DNA of 64,000 bases from NCBI RefSeq assembly GCF_029761915.1, contig NZ_CP121695.1:1765501-1829500 (forward strand), written 5' to 3'. Source of the stretch: Bradyrhizobium sp. CB1650. GTDB taxonomy: Bacteria; Pseudomonadota; Alphaproteobacteria; Rhizobiales; Xanthobacteraceae. Position numbers and translations under genes: made by a program. Below the pieces are notes generated by a model. It did no database searches. It was not told where the DNA came from and worked only from the letters and a program-made list of their open reading frames with translations. Positions within the stretch are counted from its first letter, which is position 1; each line of letters begins with the position of its first letter. Positions 36,929 to 47,125 of this stretch are shown one piece after another.

Positions 36929-38494
36929 ATGGCCCGCGATTCGCAAGCCGCCCTCGTTGCGCTCAACCGGTTTGGCTTTGGTGCGCGGGGCGGGGCCTCC
37001 GGCGATCTCATCAACGCGGCCTCCGATCCGCGCGGTTTCGTCAAGGCGGAACTCGGCCGTCGCAACGGCGTGCTGCTGGAGGCGCCGGGCCTGCAATCGA
37101 CGCCGCAGCTCGGCCAGGCCGTGTTCGCCTACCAGGATCAGGTGAAGCAGGCGCGCGAGGCCGCGAAGGCGGCCACTTCCGCCGAAGCTCTGCCCGCTCA
37201 GGCGCCTGCCGATCCGAAGTCCGATACAAAGCTGCGTCGCAACCTGTCGCTCAACGCCGTGATGAGCGAGATCGCCGGCCAGACCGCCGAGCCGAAGCCG
37301 GCAGACATTGCGGCGAAGCCTGACACCATGCAGCCCAATGCGGCCGCGCCGCCACCTGCAAAGCCCGCGCCGCAGCCGCTCAACGTCATCCAGAAAACCT
37401 TCCGCGCCGAAGCGCTGGCGCGCTTGCAGCGCGCGACGCTGGTCGAATGCGGCTTCACCGAGCGGCTCGTCGTGTTCTGGTCCAACCATTTCTGCATCTC
37501 CGCCGGCAAGGGCGAGCTGGCGCGGATATGGGCCGGCGCGTTCGAGCGCGAGGCGATCCGCCCGCATGTGCTCGGGCGATTCGCCGACATGCTCAAGACG
37601 GTCGAGCAGCATCCGGCGATGCTGTTCTTCCTCGACAACCAGCAATCGCTCGGACCCGACTCGCGCGCCGGCCAAAATCGCAAGCGCGGGCTGAACGAGA
37701 ATCTCGCGCGGGAGATCATGGAGCTGCATACGCTCGGCGTCGGCGGCGGCTACACGCAGGAGGACGTCACCTCGCTCGCGCGCATCATCACCGGCTGGAC
37801 CTTTGCCGGCCGGCAAGGCCAGCTCGGCACGCCCGGCTCGTTCGTGTTCAACGCCAATGCGCACCAGCCCGGGCCGCAGGTGCTGCTCGGCAAGACCTAT
37901 GCGCCGACCGGCCTCGCGCAGGGCGAGGCGGCACTCGCCGACATCGCGCGCCATCCCTCCACCGCGAACTTCATCGCGACCAAATTGGTTCGCCACTTCG
38001 TCGCCGACGACCCGCCGCCCACTCTGGTCGCGCGATTGCGCGACGTCTTCGTCAGGACCGACGGCGATCTGAAGGCGCTTGCGACCGCACTGGTCGACTC
38101 CGACGAGGCCTGGAAGGCGCCGCTGACCAAGATGCGCTCGCCTTACGATTTCCTGGTCGCGAGCGGCCGGCTGCTCGCGCGCGTGCCGCAGGATCCCGGT
38201 CCGTATCTCAACAGCCTCAACCTGCTAGGCCAGCCGCTGTGGTCGCCGGCGGGGCCCAATGGTTTCCCCGATACCAGCGCGGCCTGGGCCGCGCCCGAAG
38301 GCATCAAGCTCAGGCTCGATATCGCCTCGCAGATGGGCGCGCGGCTCGGCAACAACATCGACCCGCTCAATCTCCTGGAATTCGCCGCGGCCGATGCGGC
38401 GTCCGTCGAGACGCGGCGGACCATCGAGCGCGCGGAATCGCGCCAGCAGGCCCTGGCGCTGCTGTTGATGTCGCCGGAAATGCAGAGGAGATGA
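36929..38494 (+). CDS. DUF1800 domain-containing protein
   Basis: A 521-residue protein. The DUF1800 signature NENLAREIMELHTLG followed by GGGYTQEDVTSLARIITGWT is clear around residues 250-285; an Ala/Pro-rich insert lies near 80-160. AGAGGA lies about 10 bases before ATG 36929; an ATG at 36887 lacks a ribosome site. DUF1800 genes are usually coupled to DUF1501 genes, as here (6 bases apart). Function of the pair is unknown. Confidence 0.93.
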   Translation: MARDSQAALVALNRFGFGARGGASGDLINAASDPRGFVKAELGRRNGVLLEAPGLQSTPQLGQAVFAYQDQVKQAREAAKAATSAEALPAQAPADPKSDTKLRRNLSLNAVMSEIAGQTAEPKPADIAAKPDTMQPNAAAPPPAKPAPQPLNVIQKTFRAEALARLQRATLVECGFTERLVVFWSNHFCISAGKGELARIWAGAFEREAIRPHVLGRFADMLKTVEQHPAMLFFLDNQQSLGPDSRAGQNRKRGLNENLAREIMELHTLGVGGGYTQEDVTSLARIITGWTFAGRQGQLGTPGSFVFNANAHQPGPQVLLGKTYAPTGLAQGEAALADIARHPSTANFIATKLVRHFVADDPPPTLVARLRDVFVRTDGDLKALATALVDSDEAWKAPLTKMRSPYDFLVASGRLLARVPQDPGPYLNSLNLLGQPLWSPAGPNGFPDTSAAWAAPEGIKLRLDIASQMGARLGNNIDPLNLLEFAAADAASVETRRTIERAESRQQALALLLMSPEMQRR

Positions 38495-38500
38495 TGTGAG

Positions 38501-39715
38501 ATGGATTGCAGCGAGAACCGGCTCCTCACCTCGCGTCGCGGCCTTTTGCTCGGCGGCGCCTCCTTCGCGGCCTGGGCTTACTTGCCGAAATTCGCCCGCG
38601 CGGCGGACGGGCGCGATCCCCGACTGATCGTGGTGATCCTGCGCGGCGCGCTCGATGGGCTCTCGACCGTCGCGCCGGTCGGCGATCCCGACTATGCCGG
38701 CCTGCACGGATCGATCGCGCTTGCAGCGGATGGCGCGCACCCTGCGATCATGCTCGACACCTTCTTCGCGCTGCATCCGGCGATGCCGGAATTCGCGCGC
38801 ATGTATCGCGACAAGCATGCTGCGGTGATCCACGCCGTCGCGACGCCCTATCGCGACCGTTCGCATTTCGACGGCCAGGACGTGCTCGAAAGCGGCTATG
38901 CCGGTCCGGGCCGCGTGCAGTCCGGCTGGCTCAACCGCGCCCTCGAAGCGCTGCCGCGCGGCGAGCGCGTGTCGAGCGGTCTTGCGGTCGGCCCCACCAC
39001 GCCGCTGGTGCTGCGCGGCAATGCTCCGACCGTCGGCTGGGCGCCGGTCGCGCTGCCGCAGGCCGATGACGACACCGCCATGCGGCTCGTCGATCTCTAT
39101 CGCCATCGCGATCCCGCGCTGGCCTCAGCCCTGTCGCAAGGCCTCCAGCTCGAAAAGGCCGCGAGCGGCGACGACATGAAACGCAAGCCCGGCAATGCGG
39201 TCATGCAGATGCGGCAGGTGGCGCGCGGCGCTGCCAAGCTGATGGCCGCCGACGATGGCCCGCGCATCGCGGCGCTCGCCTTCGACGGCTGGGACACGCA
39301 TGCCAATGAAGGCGGCCCGGTCGGTCGCCTCGCCTTCCTGCTCGGCGGGCTCGACGGCGCGCTCGCCGAGTTCGAAAGCGGCCTCGGCGAGCGCTGGCGC
39401 GACACCGTCGTCGTGGTCGCAACAGAGTTCGGCCGCACCGCGCGCATCAACGGCACCGACGGTACCGACCACGGCACCGCCACCATCGCGCTGCTGGCCG
39501 GCGGCGCGGTGAAGGGTGGCCGCGTGATCTCCGACTGGCCCAGCCTCAAGCTCGCCAATCTCCACGAAGGCCGCGACCTCAAGCCCACCACCGATCTACG
39601 CTCCGTGATCAAGGGCGTGCTGCAGGGCCAGTTCGGCCTGTCCGATCGCGTGCTGGCCGAGACGGTGTTTCCCGACAGCGCCGCAGCACGGCCGATGAAG
39701 GGGCTGGTGGTTTGA
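38501..39715 (+). CDS. DUF1501 domain-containing protein, Tat-exported
   Basis: A 404-residue protein with a twin-arginine signal (TSRRGLLLGGASF, cleavage near ARA|AD), so it is exported folded. The mature part has the alkaline-phosphatase-like core of DUF1501: IVVILRGALDGLSTV, DGWDTHANEG, VVVATEFGRTARING and DHGTATIALLAGG. DUF1501 is a distant sulfatase/phosphatase-clan family; whether it is active is unknown. Partner of the DUF1800 gene. Confidence 0.94.
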   Translation: MDCSENRLLTSRRGLLLGGASFAAWAYLPKFARAADGRDPRLIVVILRGALDGLSTVAPVGDPDYAGLHGSIALAADGAHPAIMLDTFFALHPAMPEFARMYRDKHAAVIHAVATPYRDRSHFDGQDVLESGYAGPGRVQSGWLNRALEALPRGERVSSGLAVGPTTPLVLRGNAPTVGWAPVALPQADDDTAMRLVDLYRHRDPALASALSQGLQLEKAASGDDMKRKPGNAVMQMRQVARGAAKLMAADDGPRIAALAFDGWDTHANEGGPVGRLAFLLGGLDGALAEFESGLGERWRDTVVVVATEFGRTARINGTDGTDHGTATIALLAGGAVKGGRVISDWPSLKLANLHEGRDLKPTTDLRSVIKGVLQGQFGLSDRVLAETVFPDSAAARPMKGLVV

Positions 39716-39718
39716 GTT

Positions 39719-39780
39719 AAACCTCTCCCCGCCCTTCAGCGGGGAGAGGTCGGATCGCGCAAGCGATCCGGGTGAGGGGC
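39719..39780. repeat. CTCTCCCC-type repeat, left arm flanking DUF559
   Basis: ACCTCTCCCCGCCCTTCAGC GGGGAGAGG hairpin, then GATCGCGCAAGCGATC hairpin, then GGGTGAGGGGC. The GGTGAGGGGC end is the reverse complement of the GCCCCTCACC at the right arm (40131). Confidence 0.85.
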
Positions 39781-39786
39781 AGGGCA

Positions 39787-40158
39787 ATGCGTGGCCAAGA
39801 TGAGAAGTCCATCCGACTCGCACGACGACTGCGGGTCGATCAAACGGATGCTGAGACAGTCCTCTGGCATCGCATCCGCAATCGGCGAGTCAACGGGAAC
39901 AAGTTCGTGAGACAAGAGCCGATCATCGGCTATATCTGTGATTTCGTGTGCCGCGAGAAGCGTCTCATCGTCGAAGTCGACGGTGGTCAGCACAATGAAT
40001 CGACAGCAGATGCCATCCGGGATGAACGCTTGAGAGAGAAAGGTTACAAAGTACTTCGCTTCTGGAACAATGACGTGCTCGGGAATATTGAAGGCGTTCT
40101 CACCATAATTCAGAGCGAACTCGCGGAGGCGGCCCCTCACCCCACCCTCTCCCCGTAA
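39787..40158 (+). CDS. DUF559 endonuclease-like protein embedded in repeat arms
   Basis: A 123-residue protein of the Vsr-like/PD-(D/E)XK fold. Likely catalytic positions: Glu in DAETVLW, Asp in ICDFVC and the Glu-Val-Asp in LIVEVDGGQHN; the closing RFWNNDVLGN is family-typical. ATG 39787; the upstream AGGGGCAGGG comes from the left repeat arm, and the last residues (AAPHPTLSP) and stop from the right arm. Function unknown; a nicking or mobility role is inference. Confidence 0.9.
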   Translation: MRGQDEKSIRLARRLRVDQTDAETVLWHRIRNRRVNGNKFVRQEPIIGYICDFVCREKRLIVEVDGGQHNESTADAIRDERLREKGYKVLRFWNNDVLGNIEGVLTIIQSELAEAAPHPTLSP

Positions 40159-40182
40159 GAACGGGGAGAGGGAGTGAGAGAG
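40131..40182. repeat. CTCTCCCC-type repeat, right arm flanking DUF559
   Basis: GCCCCTCACCCCACCCTCTCC followed by a CCCCGTAAGAACGGGG hairpin and GAGAGGGAGTG. It carries the last DUF559 codons and stop, and mirrors the left arm at 39719-39780. Confidence 0.85.
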
Positions 40183-40226
40183 CGGCGTCTCCTTACGATC
40201 GTGTACCTCCACAGGAGACCATCCGC

Positions 40227-40550
40227 ATGTACATCGCCATGAATCGCTTCCGCGTCGCCAAGGGTTCGGAGACCGCGTTCGAGCAGGTCTGGCTCACCCG
40301 CGACACCCATCTCGACAAGGTGCCGGGCTTCATCGAGTTTCATCTGCTCAGGGGACCCGAGCTCGAGGACCATACGCTGTACGCCTCGCACACCGTATGG
40401 GCGAACCACGCGGCGTTCGAGGCCTGGACCAAGTCGGAGGCGTTTCGCGCGGCGCATCACCGGGCCGGCGACAACAAGCCGCTCTATCTCGGTCATCCGC
40501 AGTTCGAAGGGTTTGAGGTGATGCAGACGGTGGGACGCGGCACGAAGTAG
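40227..40550 (+). CDS. Antibiotic biosynthesis monooxygenase / haem-degrading monooxygenase-like (IsdG/HmuQ family)
   Basis: A 107-residue ferredoxin-like protein. The IsdG-type residues fall at Asn6 (IAMNRF), Trp67 and His77 (FEAWTKSEAFRAAHH), matching Asn7/Trp67/His77 of staphylococcal IsdG. Bradyrhizobium HmuQ and HmuD are haem-degrading relatives, so haem breakdown for iron is likely. I see no Irr-type box (TTTAGAA-type) in the short upstream gap. ACAGGAG precedes ATG 40227. Confidence 0.82.
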   Translation: MYIAMNRFRVAKGSETAFEQVWLTRDTHLDKVPGFIEFHLLRGPELEDHTLYASHTVWANHAAFEAWTKSEAFRAAHHRAGDNKPLYLGHPQFEGFEVMQTVGRGTK

Positions 40551-40566
40551 CGCCGCGCTGCAGGCA

Positions 40567-41508
40567 TCAGGCCTTGGTGATGCCGTCGATCTCGGCGAGG
40601 TCCTCGGCGCTGAGTTGCCAGGCGATCGCCTTGACGTTCTGCTCGACCTGCTCGACGCGGGTGGCGCCTGCGATCACGCTCGACACTTGCGGGCGCGCCG
40701 CGAGCCAGGAGAAGGCAAGCTCGAGCATGGTGTGGCCGCGCGCTTTGGCAAAGGCCTGGAGCTTTTCGACCATGTCCTCGTTGCGCGGCGTCGCGTAGCG
40801 GTCGCGCAGCGCTGGCGCCTTCGTAAAGCGCGTGTCGGCGGGCGCTGCTGCGCCGCGCTGGTATTTGCCGGTGAGCAGCCCGCTTGCCAGCGGGAAGAAC
40901 GGCAACAGGCCCAGTCTGTATTCCTGCGCGGCGGGCAACAGGTCCTTCTCGATGTCGCGGACGACGAGGCTGTATTCGTCCTGGCAGGAGACGAAACGGC
41001 TGACATTCATCGCACGGGCGGTGAACTCGGCTTCCGCGATGCGCCATGCCGGGAAGTTGGAATTGCCGATGTAGCGGACCTTGCCCTGGCGGATCAGATC
41101 GTCGAGCGCGCGCAGCGTCTCTTCCATCGGCGTCAGCGGATCGTAGTCATGCTGCTGGTAGAGATCGATGTAGTCGGTCTTGAGCCGCTTCAGGCTCGCT
41201 TCGACTGCGTTCATGATGTAGCGGCGCGAGGCGCCCTGCTTGCTGCCGTCGGTCGCCATCGGCTTGGAATATTTGGTAGCGAGCACGATGTCCTTGCGGC
41301 GATCGCCGAGCACGGTGCCCAGCACGGTCTCCGATCCGCCCATGCCCGCATAGATGTCCGCGGTGTCGAACAGCGTGATGCCGAGATCGAGTGCACGATG
41401 GATCACCTTGCGCGAGGTCTCCAGATCCGTGCGCTGGCCGAAATTGTTGCAGCCGATCCCGACCGCAGAGACGCGCAGGCCGGAGGCGCCGAGATTGCGA
41501 ATTTCCAT
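40567..41508 (-). CDS. Aldo/keto reductase
   Basis: A 313-residue NADPH-dependent TIM-barrel enzyme. The tetrad is visible: Asp in DTADIYAG, Tyr in the same segment, Lys in LATKYSKPM and His in YQQHDYD. The cofactor segment near the C-terminus reads VIAGATRVEQVEQN. The family reduces aldehydes or ketones; substrate unknown. ATG 41508. Convergent with the monooxygenase-like gene. Confidence 0.93.
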   Translation of the reverse strand: MEIRNLGASGLRVSAVGIGCNNFGQRTDLETSRKVIHRALDLGITLFDTADIYAGMGGSETVLGTVLGDRRKDIVLATKYSKPMATDGSKQGASRRYIMNAVEASLKRLKTDYIDLYQQHDYDPLTPMEETLRALDDLIRQGKVRYIGNSNFPAWRIAEAEFTARAMNVSRFVSCQDEYSLVVRDIEKDLLPAAQEYRLGLLPFFPLASGLLTGKYQRGAAAPADTRFTKAPALRDRYATPRNEDMVEKLQAFAKARGHTMLELAFSWLAARPQVSSVIAGATRVEQVEQNVKAIAWQLSAEDLAEIDGITKA

Positions 41509-41613
41509 GAAAGATCCTGTCAGAAGCAAGCGGCGATGGCATTGTGACCCGCCATGCGCCGCACCGGCAAGGTGGCGAATGCGTTGCTGCCATGCTGACA
41601 AGAGAATTGCAGA

Positions 41614-41658
41614 CGAAAAAACGCGGCCCCTGTCAGACGCGGCGACTGACGGGGACCG
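41614..41658 (-). terminator. Terminator-like hairpin downstream of the GNAT gene
   Basis: Read leftwards: CGGTCCCCGTCAG, 9-base loop, CTGACAGGGGCCG (one mismatch), then CGTTTTTTCG. It lies 116 bases after the GNAT stop and is the only strong hairpin with a T tract there. Confidence 0.7.
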
Positions 41659-41773
41659 CTTTGGGGCGCTTGATCGGTGACGGGGGCCTGATCAGACGCG
41701 GGCGTGAGCCTAGCGCTCTACTGTTACGTGCAGGTGACAGGGAGAGTTATCCACAGGGCTGCCGGGGCTGCGA

Positions 41774-42229
41774 TCAGAACAGCTTGCGGTAGACGATGAA
41801 GCCGGAGCGTTCCGCGACCTTGTCGTAGAGGCTCTGTGCCGTGAGATTGGTCTCGTGCGTCTGCCAATAAACGCGCGGCGAACCCGCGAGCTTTGCCTGT
41901 TCGTACACGCCGTAGATCAGCGCCGAGGCGACGCCCTTGCCGCGCGCGGCTTCGAGCGTGAACAGGTCCTGCAAATAGCAGGACGGCTCGATCGCCGTCG
42001 TGCTGCGGTGGAACAGATAGTGCGTCAGCCCGAGCAGCCGGCCCTCGCTCTCGGCGACCAGCGCATGCACGGGCTCGTAGGCATCGAAGAAGCGCTGCCA
42101 CGTCATGCGCGTGATCTCGGGTGCGAGCGCGGTCGGGCCGGAGCGACCGTAGAAGGCATTGTAGCCGTCCCACAGCGGCAGCCATTGATCGTGGTCCTGC
42201 CGTGTGACGGAGCGAACGGTGAGCGACAT
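41774..42229 (-). CDS. GNAT-family N-acetyltransferase
   Basis: A 151-residue acetyl-CoA-dependent acyltransferase. The acetyl-CoA loop is DLFTLEAARGKGVASALI (motif A, R/Q-x-x-G-x-G/A), with YLQDLF before and KVAERSGFIVYRKLF at the end. Acceptor unknown. ATG 42229; the upstream frame has no support. Reads leftwards; the PAS membrane gene lies 94 bases upstream. Confidence 0.9.
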   Translation of the reverse strand: MSLTVRSVTRQDHDQWLPLWDGYNAFYGRSGPTALAPEITRMTWQRFFDAYEPVHALVAESEGRLLGLTHYLFHRSTTAIEPSCYLQDLFTLEAARGKGVASALIYGVYEQAKLAGSPRVYWQTHETNLTAQSLYDKVAERSGFIVYRKLF

Positions 42230-42323
42230 CTGAAAATCCCGCGATCTCGGAGGACGAGGCGTGAAGCCTCGGTAACGTGTCTTCATACGTGATGATGGGT
42301 GCGCCGATCAATCGCGCCCCGCG

Positions 42324-43136
42324 CTACTCGGCGACGCGCAGGTACCGGATCAGCTTGCGGCCGGAGGGATCGCGCAGCGAGCGGTAATAGTCGGCCTGTG
42401 CCGGCGTGTCGGTGTGACGCACGAGGTCGGTCACCGGCGTGTAGCTCAGCATCCGCCCGCCGTCGGGCAGCGCAGTGCAGACGAAGCGCAGCACCTCGCC
42501 ATTGGCGAGGTTGATGTTGATCGGCGTGGCGTCGCCGATCCGTACCATCTCCATGCGCTGGGCGATGAAGGCGCTGAGCTCGTCCTCCGGCAGCTCGAAC
42601 GCACCGGTGTCGCGGCCGTGATACATCAGCGCGATGAACGGCGGCTTGCCGTCGGCCTTGGCATCGGGCAGCGCAAAATAGTCGCGGAAGGCGCGGTTGA
42701 TGAACTCGGCGCGGGTCTCGGCATCGAGCAGCACGATGCCGATATCGACCTGGTCGAGCGCCGCCGACAGGCGGGCGGCGGTGACGTGGTTGCGACGCTC
42801 GGCGGCGAACGCCTCGAGCAGGCGCTCACGCATCAGCCCCGTGATGGCGGCGGTGCCGACCGCCGTCATCGCCAGAAGGCCGAGCCGGGCGAGATCGACC
42901 GCAGTGATGCCGGGAACGGCGCCATGATTGAAGAGGAACAGCGCCGCGCCGATCACTGCGATCGCCGCGCTGGTCGCGGCGGAGGCGAAGCCCGACAGCG
43001 AGCCAGCAACGGCGACGATGCAGACGAACAGCGGCGCGGGCGAGGGGACGGTCAGGGATTTGTCGAACAGGAGCGCCAGCAGCGTGATCGCTGCCGTCAG
43101 CGCCGGACCGGAGATCGCACGCCATCCGAACCGCAT
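42324..43136 (-). CDS. Membrane PAS-domain protein
   Basis: A 270-residue protein with three or four N-terminal helices (about 8-100, FVCIVAVAGSLSGFASAA), a linker, and a PAS domain from about 125 (LSAALDQVDIGIVLLDAETR to LRFVCTALPDGGRML). There is no kinase, GGDEF, EAL or methyl-accepting domain, so the output is unclear. ATG 43136. Two micro-membrane proteins lie immediately upstream on the same strand. Confidence 0.85.
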   Translation of the reverse strand: MRFGWRAISGPALTAAITLLALLFDKSLTVPSPAPLFVCIVAVAGSLSGFASAATSAAIAVIGAALFLFNHGAVPGITAVDLARLGLLAMTAVGTAAITGLMRERLLEAFAAERRNHVTAARLSAALDQVDIGIVLLDAETRAEFINRAFRDYFALPDAKADGKPPFIALMYHGRDTGAFELPEDELSAFIAQRMEMVRIGDATPININLANGEVLRFVCTALPDGGRMLSYTPVTDLVRHTDTPAQADYYRSLRDPSGRKLIRYLRVAE

Positions 43137-43263
43137 GGCCCTGTCTCGCTCCTCCACGAACGAGTTAGGCCGTCAGACTGACCGATCGTTGCGCAAAAGC
43201 GACGTGATTCGTGCGTCGCGCTTAAGAAGGACTTGCGCGCAAGCGCAAAGCTTTCGGATGATT

Positions 43264-43422
43264 TTAGAGCAAATGAGCGTGCATCAGGTGCCGCTGCAGC
43301 GTCGGCGCGTTCAGCGTCGAGGTCCCGGTGTTCTTGCGCGTGCCGGCGAAAATCAGCAGCGATGCCGCGACCAGGATGGCCGCGGTCAGGGTAATGGCAA
43401 CGAGTATCACCGGTGACTTCAT
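43264..43422 (-). CDS. 52-residue membrane micro-protein
   Basis: ATG 43422, with GCAGGACTTCG upstream (AGGA, spacing 6). Sequence starts MKSPVILVAITLTAAILVAA: one transmembrane helix, then a polar tail with HLMHAHLL. Together with the next gene it forms a pair in front of the PAS membrane protein. No family recognised. Confidence 0.6.
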   Translation of the reverse strand: MKSPVILVAITLTAAILVAASLLIFAGTRKNTGTSTLNAPTLQRHLMHAHLL

Positions 43423-43497
43423 CGAAGTCCTGCCGCGATGCCGATCGGCGCGGGTGCTCACAGGGCGCCCTGAAGGCTGGTCCGGGATGAGACGGGA

Positions 43498-43674
43498 TCA
43501 GACCGGAAGACCCATGGCCATGGTCGCCTTCGTCGACAGCACCGTCAGGGTGACGATCAGGCATAGCGAGAGTGCGGCGATCGCGAGCGAGGCCGCAACT
43601 GCGTGGGTCAACCGGGAAGAGGCGGCGATGACGGGTCGGCCCTGAAAGCCTGCCGTGCCGGACGCCCGAATCAT
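43498..43674 (-). CDS. 58-residue membrane micro-protein
   Basis: ATG 43674 with AAGGA 8 bases upstream. It begins MIRASGTAGFQGRPVIAASS, then a transmembrane helix (AVAASLAIAALSLCLIVTL). Stop at 43498-43500. The two micro-proteins lie 75 bases apart, same strand, same topology and both close to a membrane PAS gene. Confidence 0.6.
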   Translation of the reverse strand: MIRASGTAGFQGRPVIAASSRLTHAVAASLAIAALSLCLIVTLTVLSTKATMAMGLPV

Positions 43675-43832
43675 GGTCTAAATCCTTCAACGCGCGAGCG
43701 AATCACCCGCGACGCGAACAATTTCACAATTCCAACTGGCAATATTGGGGCGGCTGCCACGCCGATGATGGCGAGATTGCGGCAGAGATTGCCGTTATGC
43801 CCGCTATTTCCCTCGGTCCTGGCGACGGGCCG

Positions 43833-44483
43833 TCAGGCGCCAGCAGCAATGCTGGCGGGATCGTCGATATCGGCCGGCCGCCAGTCCATTGTGACAAAGC
43901 CGGGCGTCTCTTCAACCCGCTTCAGCCAGTCCCGGATCGCCGGGAAGGTCGAGAGGTCGAAGTCGCAACGATCGGCGAGGTGAGTGTAGCCGTATAGCGC
44001 AATGTCGGCGACCGTGAGCTGGCGCGCGGCGAAATAGGCGTTGCTCCTGAGATGATTGTCCATCACCTGCAGCGCGCCATAGCCGCGCTCCATCCAGTCC
44101 TCCAGCGCGTGGGTCTGCAGGTCGCGCCCGCCCCTGACCAGCGACAGCCAGAAATAGGCCGCCCCGATGTTCGGCTCGAGCGCGTGCTGCTCGAAGAACA
44201 TCCATTGCAGCGCCTCGGCGCGCTCGATGCGGTTCTCCGGCGCGAGCGGCGTGCCGACGGCGACGTACCAGAGGATGGCGTTGGACTCGGCGAGGTAGCG
44301 GCCGTCGCCGACCTCGAGCAGCGGCACCTGTCCGGACGGATTCTTCGCCAGAAACTCCGGCGTGCGGCTCTCGCCGCGCAGAATGTCCACCTCGATTGCT
44401 TCATAGGGCAGGTTCAGCAGCGCCAGCGCAAGGCGGACCTTGTAGCTGTTGCCGGAGCGCTGCATCGAGTAGAGCTTGTACAT
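43833..44483 (-). CDS. Glutathione S-transferase family protein
   Basis: A 216-residue protein. The thioredoxin domain starts MYKLYSMQRSGNSYKVRLAL with Ser in SGNSY where GST active-site Ser lies and GQVPLLEVGDGRYLAESNAI as glutathione-binding strand; the helical domain follows to residue 190. Similar to the GST at 58958. Divergent from aatA. Confidence 0.92.
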   Translation of the reverse strand: MYKLYSMQRSGNSYKVRLALALLNLPYEAIEVDILRGESRTPEFLAKNPSGQVPLLEVGDGRYLAESNAILWYVAVGTPLAPENRIERAEALQWMFFEQHALEPNIGAAYFWLSLVRGGRDLQTHALEDWMERGYGALQVMDNHLRSNAYFAARQLTVADIALYGYTHLADRCDFDLSTFPAIRDWLKRVEETPGFVTMDWRPADIDDPASIAAGA

Positions 44484-46235
<1,752 letters not shown>

Positions 46236-46258
46236 GCTCGCAGTAACGATGCGACGTG

Positions 46259-46290
46259 AAAGGGCCCGCGGCGAGCGGGCCCTTTTCTTT
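46259..46290 (+). terminator. Rho-independent terminator of aatA
   Basis: AAAGGGCCCGC and GCGGGCCCTTT form an 11-bp perfect stem with a GGCGA loop, followed by TCTTT. It lies 23 bases after the aatA stop. Confidence 0.92.
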
Positions 46291-46393
46291 CACGGCCGCG
46301 CGATCTGGCACCACCAAGGCGAATCTGGCATAGCACGGCGCGCGGCTCGCCGCGCCCTCCATGCTCGCATCACATCATAGCCGGAGATATTTC

Positions 46394-46873
46394 ATGCGCC
46401 GCTCATTTCTCCTTGCCGGGCTCGCGGTCGCGAGCCTCGTTGCCTCCGTCGCTTGTGCCAGCGCGCAGCAGCGGATGGTGCGGGTCGGCGTGCTCGAATG
46501 CCGCGGCGGCGCCAGCATCGGCTTCGTGGTGGGATCGGTGACCAATCTCGGCTGCGTCCTGCGCGCCGACGGCGTGCCCGATGATCGCTACGTCGCGACG
46601 ATCCGTAAAGTCGGCCTCGACATCGGCATCACCCAGGAGACGGCGCTCGCCTGGGGCGTGTTCGCGCCGGTTGACCGCCTCGGCCCCGGCGATCTCTCCG
46701 GCAACTATGCGGGTGCGCAGGGTAGCGCATCGGTCGGCGTCGGTCTCGGCGGCAATGTGCTCGTCGGCGGCTCCAACAATTCGATCGCGCTTCAACCGCT
46801 TAGCGTACAAGGCCAGGTCGGCCTCAACGTCGCCGCCGGTCTCGAGAGCCTGGAACTGCGCCCGGGTCGCTAA
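46394..46873 (+). CDS. DUF992 domain-containing exported protein
   Basis: A 159-residue protein with a signal peptide ending ASA|QQ and the DUF992 pattern VGVLECRGGASIGFVVGSV, LGCVLRADG and Gly-rich C-terminal strands. GGAG lies 8 bases before ATG 46394. DUF992 proteins are alphaproteobacterial, periplasmic and uncharacterised. It has its own short upstream region after the aatA terminator. Confidence 0.88.
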   Translation: MRRSFLLAGLAVASLVASVACASAQQRMVRVGVLECRGGASIGFVVGSVTNLGCVLRADGVPDDRYVATIRKVGLDIGITQETALAWGVFAPVDRLGPGDLSGNYAGAQGSASVGVGLGGNVLVGGSNNSIALQPLSVQGQVGLNVAAGLESLELRPGR

Positions 46874-46914
46874 GCGCGGTCAATTGTAGTTGAGTCAGCG
46901 CCAGCGGAGCTCCG

Positions 46915-46945
46915 TTCACCTCTCCCCGCTGCTGGGGAGAGGTGA
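46915..46945. repeat. CTCTCCCC-type hairpin
   Basis: TCACCTCTCCCCGCTG and CTGGGGAGAGGTGA form a 12-bp stem-loop downstream of the DUF992 gene. Related to the arms around DUF559. Confidence 0.7.
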
Positions 46946-47125
46946 AGCACCCTGGGCAAACCCCTGGGGCAATAAGCCGTACCTGATCTGATCGACCACC
47001 AAGAGTTGATCTAACTGACGACGCACCGCAGCGACGTTTGATGCTTGCCAAACCGTGAGGACGGGCAGAGCATCGACGTTTGCCGACCCAATCACGGGCC
47101 GAGCTCCAGATGAAGGAGGCGGCGA

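Noticed and set aside
40183..40226. Irr/ICE box upstream of the haem-monooxygenase-like gene
   Set aside because: No TTTAGAA/TTCTAAA-like sequence in the gap.
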